Shown here: positions 54,301 through 64,000 of the stretch, piece by piece
Layout of the letters: every line of letters begins with the position of its first letter
Position numbering within the stretch: position 1 is the stretch's first letter
Assembly (NCBI GenBank): GCA_028752905.1
Contig: JAQNBH010000003.1
Span: 39,803,354-39,867,353, forward strand
From: Cladorhizidae sp. MBARI D1340-BT2
Lineage: Eukaryota; Porifera; Demospongiae; Poecilosclerida; Cladorhizidae
Length of the DNA stretch: 64,000 nucleotides
Direction: 5' to 3'
The notes under the pieces: generated by a model
Told to the model about the DNA's origin: nothing
What the model saw: only the letters and a program-made list of their open reading frames with translations
The model's database searches: none
Made by a program: the position numbers and the translations under genes

Positions 54301-56885
54301 TATATAACCATGCTAGGTATATAACCATGCTAGGTGTATAACCATACTAGGTGTATAACTATGCTAGGTATATAACCATGCTAGGTGTATAACCATGCTA
54401 ATTGTATAACCATGCTAGGTGTATAACTATGCTAGGTATATAACCATGCTAGGTATATAACCATGCTAGGTATATAACCATGCTAAGTTTATAACCATGC
54501 TAGGTGTATGACCATGCTAGGTATATAACCATGCTAGGTATATAACCATGCTAGGTGTATAACAATGCTAGGTATATAACCATGCTAGGTATATAACCAT
54601 GCTAGGTATATAACCATGCTAGGTATATAACCATGCTAGGTATATAACCATGCTAGGTGTATAACCATGCTAGGTGTATAACTATGCTAGGTATATAACC
54701 ATGCTAGGTGTATAACCATGCTAATTGTATAACCATGCTAGGTATATAACCATGCTAGGTATATAACCATGCTAGGTGTATAACCATGCTAGGTGTATAA
54801 CCATGCTAGGTATATAAACATGCTAGGTGTATAACCATGCTAATTGTATAACCATGCTAGGTGTATAACTATGCTAGGTATATAACCATGCTAGGTATAT
54901 AACCATGCTAGGTACATAACCATGCTAGGTATATAACCATGCTAGGTGTATAACCATGCTAGGTGTATAACTATGCTAGGTATATAACCATGCTAGGTGT
55001 ATAACCATGCTAATTGTATAACCATGCTAGGTGTATAACCATGCTAGGTATATAACCATGCTAGGTATATAACCATGCTAGGTATATAACCATGCTAGGT
55101 ATATAACCATGCTAGGTGTATAACCATGCTAGGTATATAACCATGCTAGGTATATAACCATGCTAGGTATATAACCATGCTAGGTGTATAACCATGCTAG
55201 GTGTATAGCTATGCTAGGTATATAACAATGCTAGGTGTATAACCATGCTAATTGTATAACCATGCTAGGTGTATAACTATGCTAGGTATATAACCATGCT
55301 AGGTATATAACCATGCTAGGTATATAACCATGCTAGGTATATCACCATGCTAGGTGTATAACCATGCTAGGTATATAACCATGCTAGGTCTATAACCATG
55401 CTAGGTATATAACCATGCTAGGTGTATAACCATGCTAATTGTATAACCATGCTAGGTGTATAACTATGCCAGGTATATAACCATGCTAGGTATATAACCA
55501 TGCTAGGTATATAACCATGCTAGGTATATAACCATGCTAGGTGTATAACCATGCTAGGTGTATAACCATGCTAGGTGTATAACGATGCTAATTGTATAAC
55601 CATGCTAGGTGTATAACTATGCTAGGTATATAACCATGCTAGGTATATAACCATGATAGGTATATAACCATGCTAGGTATATATCCATGCTAGGTGTATA
55701 ACCATGCTAGGTATATAACCATGCTAGGTATATAACCATGCTAGGTATATAACCATGCTAGGTGTATAACCATGCTAGGTGTATAACTATGCTAGGTATA
55801 TAACCATGCTAGGTGTATACCCATGCTAATTGTATAACCATGCTAGGTGTATAGGTATATAACCATGCTAGGTATATAACCATTCTAGGTATATAACCAT
55901 GCTAGGTATATAACCATGATAGGTGTATATCAATGCTAATTGTATAAGCATGCTAGGTGTATAACTATGCTAGGTATATAACCATGCTAGGTATATAACC
56001 ATGCTAGGTATATAACCATGCTAGGTATATAACCATGCTAGGTATATAACCATGCTAGGTATATAACCATGCTAGGTATATAACCATGATAGGTGTATAA
56101 CCATGCTAAGTGTATAACTATGCTAGGTATATAACCATGCTAGGTGTATAACAATGTTAATTGTATAAGCATGCTAGGTGTATAACTATGCTAGGTATAT
56201 AACCATGCTAGGTATATAACCATGCTAGGTATATAACCATGCTAGGTATATAACCATGCTAGGTATATAACCATGATAGGTGTATAACCATGCTAAGTGT
56301 ATAACTATGCTAGGTATATAATCATGCTAGGTGTATAACAATGCTAATTGTATAAGCATGCTAGGTGTATAACAATGCTAGGTATATAACCATGCTAGGT
56401 AAATAACCATGCTAGGTGTATAACCATGCTAGGTGTATAACCATGCTAGTTAAATAACCATGCTAGGTGTATAACCATGCTAATTGTATAACCATGCTAG
56501 GTGTATAACCATGCTAGGTGTATAACCATGCTAGGTATATAACCATGCTAGGTGTATAACCATGCTAGGTGTATAACCATGCTAATTGTATAACCATGCT
56601 AGGTGTATAACTATGCTAGGTATATAATCATGCTAGGTATATAACCATGCTAGGTATATAACCATGCTAGGTATATAACCATGCTAGGTGTATAACCATA
56701 CTAGGTGTATAACTATGCTAATTGTATAACCATGCTAGGTGTATAACTATGCTAGGTATATAACCATGCTAGATATATAACCATGCTAGGTATATAACCA
56801 TGCTAAGTATATAACCATGCTAGGTGTATGACCATGCTAGGTATATAAACATGCTAGGTATATAACCATGCTAGGTGTATAACCA
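54301..56885 (+). repeat. 3.9-kb HOR series, copy 4 (anchor 55838)
   Basis: Anchors: TATAGCTATG (55208), TATCACC (55343), ATAACGATGC (55584) and the 25-bp unit (55838). The first two are 8,585 bp from copy 2 (3,432 + 5,153), so copy 4 keeps the markers that copy 3 lost. TATGACCATG at 56830 is 5,119 bp from its partner at 51711. Private changes include TATATCCATG near 55681, TATATCAATG near 55927 and GGTAAATAACC near 56400. Confidence 0.8.
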
Positions 56886-58920
56886 TCCTAGGTATATAAC
56901 CATGCTAGGTATATAACCATGCTAGGTATATAACCATGCTAAGTATATAACCATGCTAGATATATAACCATGCTAGGTGTATAACCATGCTAAGTGTATA
57001 ACTATGCTAGTTATATAACCATGCTAGGTGTATAACCATGCTAATTGTATAACCATGCTAGGTATATAACCATGCTAGGTATATAACCATGCTAGGTGTA
57101 TAACCATGCTAGGTGTATAACCATGCTAGGTATATAACCATGCTAGGTGTATAACCACGCTAGGTATATAACCATGCTAGGTATAATTATAACCATGCTA
57201 GGTATATAACCATGATAGGTGTATAACAATGCTAATTGTATAAGCATGCTAGGTGTATAACTATGCTAGGTATATAACCATGCTAGGTATATAACCATGC
57301 TAGGTATATAACCATGCTAGGTATATAACCATGCTAGGTATATAACCATGCTAGGTATATAACCATGCTAGGTATATAACCATGATAGGTGTATAACCAT
57401 GTTAAGTGTATAACTATGCTAGGTATATAACCATGCTAGGTGTATAACAATGTTAATTGTATAAGCATGCTAGGTGTATAACTATGCTAGGTATATAACC
57501 ATGCTAGGTATATAACCATGCTAGGTATATAACCATGATAGGTGTATAACCATGCTAAGTGTATAACTATGCTAGGTATATAACCATGCTAGGTGTATAA
57601 CCATGCTAATTGTATAACCATGCTAGGTGTATAACTATGCCAGATATATAACCATGCTAGGTGTATACCCATGCTAATTGTATAACCATGCTAGGTATAT
57701 AACCATGCTAGGTATATATCCATGCTAGGTGTATAACCATGCTAGGTATATAACCAGGCTAGGTATATAACCATGCTAGGTATATAACCATGCTAGGTGT
57801 ATAACCATGCTAGGTGTATAACTATGCTAGGTATATAACCATGCTAGGTGTATACCCATGCTAATTGTATAACCATGCTAGGTGTATAGGTATATAACCA
57901 TGCTAGGTATATAACCATTCTAGGTATATAACCATGCTAGGTATATAACCATGATAGGTGTATAACAATGCTAATTGTATAAGCATGCTAGGTGTATAAC
58001 TATGCTAGGTATATAACCATGCTAGGTATATAACCATGCTAGGTATATAACCATGCTAGGTATATAACCATGCTAGGTATATAACCATGCTAGGTATATA
58101 ACCATGCTAGGTATATAACCATGATAGGTGTATAACCATGCTAAGTGTATAACTATACTAGGTATATAACCATGCTAGGTGTATAACAATGTTAATTGTA
58201 TAAGCATGCTAGGTGTATAACTATGCTAGGTATATAACCATGCTAGGTATATAACCATGCTAGGTATATAACCATGCTAGGTATATAACCATGCTAGGTA
58301 TATAACCATGATAGGTGTATAACCATGCTAAGTGTATAACTATGCTAGGTATATAATCATGCTAGGTGTATAACAATGCTAATTGTATAAGCATGCTAGG
58401 TGTATAACAATGCTAGGTATATAACCATGCTAGGTAAATAACCATGCTAGGTGTATAACCATGCTAGGTGTATAACCATGCTAGTTATATAACCATGCTA
58501 GGTGTATAACCATGCTAATTGTATAACCATGCTAGGTGTATAACCATGCTAGGTGTATAACCATGCTAGGTATATAACCATGCTAGGTGTATAACCATGC
58601 TAGGTGTATAACCATGCTAATTGTATAACCATGCTAGGTGTATAACTATGCTAGGTATATAATCATGCTAGGTATATAACCATGCTAGGTGTATAACCAT
58701 ACTAGGTGTATAACTATGCTAGGTATATAACCATGCTAGGTGTATAACCATGCTAATTGTATAACCATGCTAGGTGTATAACTATGCTAGGTATATAACC
58801 ATGCTAGATATATAACCATGCTAGGTATATAACCATGCTAAGTATATAACCATGCTAGGTGTATGACCATGCTAGGTATATAAACATGCTAGGTATATAA
58901 CCATGCTAGGTGTATAACCA
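56886..58920 (+). repeat. 2-kb tail HOR, copy 1 (2,035 bp)
   Basis: Defined from one CATCCTAGG anchor to the next (56886 to 58921). It includes a CACG/21-bp unit (about 57176), GATAGG words near 57212 and 57390, a GGTGTATACCC unit near 57660, an unusual CCAGGCTAGG unit near 57750, and the 25-bp fused unit at 57873. The 25-bp unit lies exactly 2,035 bp after the one at 55838, so the same offset holds at both anchors. Confidence 0.82.
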
Positions 58921-61040
58921 TCCTAGGTATATAACCATGCTAGGTATATAACCATGCTAGGTATATAACCATGCTAAGTATATAACCATGCTAGGTATAT
59001 AACCATGCTAGGTGTATAACCATGCTAAGTGTATAACTATGCTAGTTATATAACCATGCTAGGTGTATAACCATTCTAATTGTATAACCATGCTAGGTAT
59101 ATAACCATGCTAGGTATATAACCATGCTAGGTGTATAACCACGCTAGGTATATAACCATGCTAGGTATAATTATAACCATGCTAGGTATATAACCATGAT
59201 AGGTGTATAACAATGCTAATTGTATAAGCATGCTAGGTGTATAACTATGCTAGGTATATAACCATGCTAGGTATATAACCATGCTAGGTATATAACCATG
59301 CTAGGTATATAACCATGCTAGGTATATAACCATGCTAGGTATATAACCATGCTAGGTATATAACCATGATAGGTGTATAACCATGCTAAGTGTATAACTA
59401 TGCTAGGTATATAACCATGCTAGGTGTATAACAATGTTAATTGTATAAGCATGCTAGGTGTATAACTATGCTAGGTATATAACCATGCTAGGTATATAAC
59501 CATGCTAGGTATATAACCATGATAGGTGTATAACCATGCTAAGTGTATAACTATGCTAGGTATATAACCATGCTAGGTGTATAACCATGCTAATTGTATA
59601 ACCATGCTAGGTGTATAACTATGCCAGATATATAACCATGCTAGGTATATAACCATGCTAGGTATATAACCATACTAGGTATATAACCATGCTAGGTGTA
59701 TAACGTTGCTAGGTATATAACCATGCTAGGTATATAACCATGCTAGGTATATAACCATGCTTGGTGTATAACCATGCTAGGTGTATAACTATGCTAGGTA
59801 TATAACCATGCTAATTGTATAACCATGCTAGGTGTATAACTATGCTAGGTATATAACCATGCTAGGTATATAACCATGCTAGGTATATAACCATGCTAGG
59901 TATATAACCATGATAGGTGTATAACCATGCTAAGTGTATAACTATGCTAGGTATATAACCATGCTAGGTGTATAACCATGCTAATTGTATAAGCATGCTA
60001 GGTGTATAACTATGCTAGGTATATAACCATGCTAGGTATATAACCATGCTAGGTATATAACCATGCTATGTATATAACCATGCTAGGTGTATAACCATGC
60101 TAGGTGTATAACCATGCTAGGTGTATAACTATGCTAGGTATATAACCATGCTAGGTATATAATCATGCTAGGTATATAACCATGCTAGGTATATAACCAT
60201 GCTAGGTATATAACCATGCTAGGTGTATAACCATACTAGGTGTATAACTATGCTAGGTATATAACCAAGCTAGGTGTATAACCATGCTAGGTATATAACC
60301 ATGCTAGGTATAATTATAACCATGCTAGGTGTATAACCAAGCTAGGTATATAACCATGCTAGGTGTATAACCATGATGCTAGGTATATAACCATGCTAGG
60401 TGTATAACCTTGCTAGGTGTATAACCATGCTAGGTATATAACCATGCTAGGTGTATAACCATGCTAGGTGTATAACTATGCTAGGTATATAACCATGCTA
60501 GGTGTATAACCATGCTAATTGTATAACCATGCTAGGTGTATAACTATGCTAGGTATATAACCATGCTAGGTATATAACCATGCTAGGTATATAACCATGC
60601 TAGGTATATAACCATGCTAGGTGTATAACCATGCTAGGTATACAACCATGCTAGGTATATAACCATGCTAGGTATATAACCATGCTAGGTGTATAACCTT
60701 GCTAGGTGTACAACCATGCTAGGTGTATAACCATGCTAGGTGTATAACCATGCTAGGTGTATAACTATGCTAGGTATATAACCATGCTAGGTGTATAACC
60801 ATGCTAATTGTATAACCATGCTAGGTGTATAACTATGCTAGGTATATAACCATGCTAGGTGTATAACCATGCTAATTGTATAACCATGCTAGGTGTATAA
60901 CTATGCTAGGTATATAACCATGCTAGATATATAACCATGCTAGGTATTATAACCATGCTAAGTATATAACCATGCTAGGTGTATGACCATGCTAGGTATA
61001 TAAACATGCTAGGTATATAACCATGCTAGGTGTATAACCA
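58921..61040 (+). repeat. 2-kb tail HOR, copy 2 (2,120 bp)
   Basis: From the CATCCTAGG anchor at 58921 to that at 61041. The 21-bp unit is 243 bp after the anchor here but 294 bp in the copies at 56886, 61041 and 63229, so three units are missing at the start. It then holds CCAGAT, ATAACGTTG (59704), CTTGGTG near 59760, GATAGG, AAGCATG, CTATGTAT, a second 21-bp unit near 60305, the 20-bp unit (60371), CCTTG/TACAACC, and an 18-bp GGTATTATAA unit at 60935. Confidence 0.87.
60935..60952 (+). repeat. 18-bp unit GCTAGGTATTATAA
   Basis: One extra T inside TATATAA gives TATTATAA. The same form is at 63123-63140, exactly 2,188 bp on. The homologous unit in the copies at 51.6 and 56.8 kb is normal, so the insertion predates only the last duplication. 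Confidence 0.9.
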
Positions 61041-63228
61041 TCCTAGGTATATAACCATGCTAGGTATATAACCATGCTAGGTATATAACCATGCTAAGTA
61101 TATAACCATGCTAGGTATATAACCATGCTAGGTGTATAACCATGCTAAGTGTATAACTATGCTAGTTATATAACCATGCTAGGTGTATAACCATGCTAAT
61201 TGTATAACCATGCTAGGTATATAACCATGCTAGGTATATAACCATGCTAGGTGTATAACCATGCTAGGTGTATAACCATGCTAGGTATATAACCATGCTA
61301 GGTGTATAACCACGCTAGGTATATAACCATGCTAGGTATAATTATAACCATGCTAGGTATATAACCATGATAGGTGTATAACAATGCTAATTGTATAAGC
61401 ATGCTAGGTGTATAACTATGCTAGGTATATAACCATGCTAGGTATATAACCATGCTAGGTATATAACCATGCTAGGTATATAACCATGCTAGGTATATAA
61501 CCATGCTAGGTATATAACCATGCTAGGTATATAACCATGATAGGTGTATAACCATGCTAAGTGTATAACTATGCTAGGTATATAACCATGCTAGGTGTAT
61601 AACAATGTTAATTGTATAAGCATGCTAGGTGTATAACTATGCTAGGTATATAACCATGCTAGCTATATAACCATGCTAGGTATATAACCATGATAGGTGT
61701 ATAACCATGCTAAGTGTATAACTATGCTAGGTATATAACCATGCTAGGTGTATAACCATGCTAATTGTATAACCATGCTAGGTGTATAACTATGCCAGAT
61801 ATATAACCATGCTAGGTATATAACCATGCTAGGTATATAACCATACTAGGTATATAACCATGCTAGGTGTATAACGTTGCTAGGTATATAACCATGCTAG
61901 GTATATAACCATGCTAGGTATATAACCATGCTTGGTGTATAACCATGCTAGGTGTATAACTATGCTAGGTATATAACCATGCTAGGTGTATAACCATGCT
62001 AATTGTATAACCATGCTAGGTGTATAACTATGCTAGGTATATAACCATGCTAGGTATATAACCATGCTAGGTATATAACCATGCTAGGTATATAACCATG
62101 ATAGGTGTATAACCATGCTAAGTGTATAACTATGCTAGGTATATAACCATGCTAGGTGTATAACCATGCTAATTGTATAAGCATGCTAGGTGTATAACTA
62201 TGCTAGGTATATAACCATGCTAGGTATATAACCATGCTAGGTATATAACCATGCTATGTATATAACCATGCTAGGTGTATAACCATGCTAGGTGTATAAC
62301 CATGCTAGGTGTATAACTATGCTAGGTATATAACCATGCTAGGTATATAATCATGCTAGGTATATAACCATGCTAGGTATATAACCATGCTAGGTATATA
62401 ACCATGCTAGGTGTATAACCATACTAGGTGTATAACTATGCTAGGTATATAACCATGCTAGGTGTATAACCATGCTAGGTATATAACCATGCTAGGTATA
62501 ATTATAACCATGCTAGGTGTATAACCAAGCTAGGTATATAACCATGCTAGGTGTATAACCATGATGCTAGGTATATAACCATGCTAGGTGTATAACCTTG
62601 CTAGGTGTATAACCATGCTAGGTATATAACCATGCTAGGTGTATAACCATGCTAGGTGTATAACTATGCTAGGTATATAACCATGCTAGGTGTATAACCA
62701 TGCTAATTGTATAACCATGCTAGGTGTATAACTATGCTAGGTATATAACCATGCTAGGTATATAACCATGCTAGGTATATAACCATGCTAGGTATATAAC
62801 CATGCTAGGTGTATAACCATGCTAGGTATACAACCATGCTAGGTATATAACCATGCTAGGTATATAACCATGCTAGGTGTATAACCTTGCTAGGTGTACA
62901 ACCATGCTAGGTGTATAACCATGCTAGGTGTATAACCATGCTAGGTGTATAACTATGCTAGGTATATAACCATGCTAGGTGTATAACCATGCTAATTGTA
63001 TAACCATGCTAGGTGTATAACTATGCTAGGTATATAACCATGCTAGGTGTATAACCATGCTAATTGTATAACCATGCTAGGTGTATAACTATGCTAGGTA
63101 TATAACCATGCTAGATATATAACCATGCTAGGTATTATAACCATGCTAAGTATATAACCATGCTAGGTGTATGACCATGCTAGGTATATAAACATGCTAG
63201 GTATATAACCATGCTAGGTGTATAACCA
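61041..63228 (+). repeat. 2-kb tail HOR, copy 3 (2,188 bp)
   Basis: Repeats copy 2 in landmark order. ATAACGTTG is 2,171 bp on (59704/61875); the 20-bp unit (60371/62559), the 18-bp unit (60935/63123) and CATCCTAGG (61041/63229) are 2,188 bp on. The difference of 17 is one unit gained between 61875 and 62559. The CTCGG units of earlier copies are CTTGGTG in both copies 2 and 3, a change shared only by these two. Confidence 0.88.
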
Positions 63229-64000
63229 TCCTAGGTATATAACCATGCTAGGTATATAACCATGCTAGGTATATAACCATGCTAAGTATATAACCATGCT
63301 AGGTATATAACCATGCTAGGTGTATAACCATGCTAAGTGTATAACTATGCTAGTTATATAACCATGCTAGGTGTATAACCATGCTAATTGTATAACCATG
63401 CTAGGTATATAACCATGCTAGGTATATAACCATGCTAGGTGTATAACCATGCTAGGTGTATAACCATGCTAGGTATATAACCATGCTAGGTGTATAACCA
63501 CGCTAGGTATATAACCATGCTAGGTATAATTATAACCATGCTAGGTATATAACCATGATAGGTGTATAACAATGCTAATTGTATAAGCATGCTAGGTGTA
63601 TAACTATGCTAGTTATATAACCATGCTAGGTATATAACCATGCTAGGTATATAACCATGCTAGGTATATAACCATGCTAGGTATATAACCATGCTAGGTA
63701 TATAACCATGCTAGGTATATAACCATGATAGGTGTATAACCATGCTAAGTGTATAACTATGCTAGGTATATAACCATGCTAGGTGTATAACAATGTTAAT
63801 TGTATAAGCATGCTAGGTGTATAACTATGCTAGGTATATAACCATGCTAGGTATATAACCATGCTAGGTATATAACCATGATAGGTGTATAACCATGCTA
63901 AGTGTATAACTATGCTAGGTATATAACCATGCTAGGTGTATAACCATGCTAATTGTATAACCATGCTAGGTGTATAACTATGCCAGATATATAACCATGC
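63229..64000 (+). repeat. 2-kb tail HOR, copy 4 (partial, cut by window end)
   Basis: Continues with the order of copy 3 at 2,188 bp: the 21-bp unit (61335/63523 measured at GG) and CTATGCCAGAT (61794/63982). The last six bases are the start of another unit, so the HOR and the array run on past the window. Confidence 0.87.

Larger units (their letters stand above)
1..64000 (+). repeat. 17-bp tandem satellite array filling the window
   Basis: The unit CCATGCTAGGTRTATAA repeats head-to-tail from the first base to the last, about 3,700 copies by length. All copies read in the same direction; I saw no inverted block and no unique sequence. Common variants are the canonical TAT form, a GTG form at position 12, an AATT form (CCATGCTAATTGTATAA), and a form starting CTATG. 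The canonical unit has 6 G/C of 17 bases and no CpG. It holds the palindromes CATG, CTAG and TATATA. Stops TAG and TAA in each unit, with a length not divisible by 3, close every forward frame within about 51 bp, so the array does not encode a long protein. Such arrays are known from eukaryotic heterochromatin; the position on a chromosome and the species are inference and unknown to me. Both ends of the window lie inside the array. Confidence 0.98.

Noticed and set aside
1..64000. CRISPR array
   Set aside because: Repeats are directly adjacent with no spacers between them, units vary, and there are no cas genes or leader.
1..64000. Long repetitive protein gene
   Set aside because: TAG and TAA in each 17-bp unit fall in all three forward frames within 51 bp, and CTAG gives TAG on the reverse strand. 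No open frame of gene size exists.
1..64000. Telomeric repeat
   Set aside because: The unit has no G-rich 5-8 bp telomere motif and is A/T-rich on both strands.
1..64000. CENP-B box within the unit
   Set aside because: The known box needs two CpG-containing blocks (TTCG and CGGG). The consensus unit has no CpG, and the CTCGG variant matches only a few bases.
1..64000. Bacterial iteron origin or promoter array
   Set aside because: Iterons occur in small numbers beside a rep gene. Thousands of units with no gene, and no -35-like element, do not fit.
1..64000. Inverted or cruciform large-scale structure
   Set aside because: I looked for the reverse-complement unit (TTATATACCTAGCATGG) and saw none; only short palindromes within units exist.

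Overview
The whole 64,000-base window is one satellite-type tandem array. A 17-bp unit, CCATGCTAGGTRTATAA (R is A or G), repeats head-to-tail in a single orientation from base 1 to base 64000. By length this is about 3,700 copies. The window starts in phase on a unit and ends six bases into one, so the array continues past both edges. I see no protein gene, RNA gene, transposon, CRISPR array or unique sequence. The unit carries TAG at positions 7-9 and TAA at 15-17. Because 17 is not a multiple of 3, every forward frame is closed within about 51 bp, and CTAG also supplies TAG on the reverse strand.

Organism: the length, lack of genes and nested higher-order structure are those of a eukaryotic satellite or giant minisatellite (centromeric, pericentromeric, subtelomeric or other heterochromatin). 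I do not recognise the 17-mer and cannot name a taxon. The canonical unit is 35% G+C and has no CpG.

Units differ at a few positions. Landmark variants (GTG/TAT at position 12, AATT, CTCGG, AAGTG, CCAGAT, TTAATT, AAGCATG, TATGAC, and units with small indels) recur in fixed order, so higher-order repeats (HORs) can be followed by exact offsets. (1) 0.1-10.3 kb: a dimeric HOR of a 1,088-bp block (64 units) and an 884-bp block (52 units), period 1,972 bp, with truncated copies. (2) 10.3-14.9 kb: a transitional patchwork. (3) 14.87-25.57 kb: a tandem duplication of a 5,531-bp block; the second copy is 5,170 bp after losing 344 and 17 bp. (4) 25.54-28.49 kb: a 1,490-bp tandem duplication. (5) 28.4-33.2 kb: segments repeated from upstream at offsets of 3,932 and 2,700 bp. 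(6) 32.34-41.91 kb: a tandem duplication of a 4,768-bp block (second copy 4,802 bp). (7) 41.9-56.9 kb: four related copies spaced 3,873, 3,432 and 5,153 bp. (8) 56.9-64 kb: copies of 2,035, 2,120 and 2,188 bp.

The array therefore appears to have grown by successive local segmental duplications of different lengths, probably by unequal exchange or replication-based amplification, with deletions that are mostly whole units. Landmark variants change along it (TATGACCTTG gives way to TATGACCATG near 42 kb), which suggests local homogenisation. Offsets were counted by eye from landmark positions; block boundaries are good to about one or two units.
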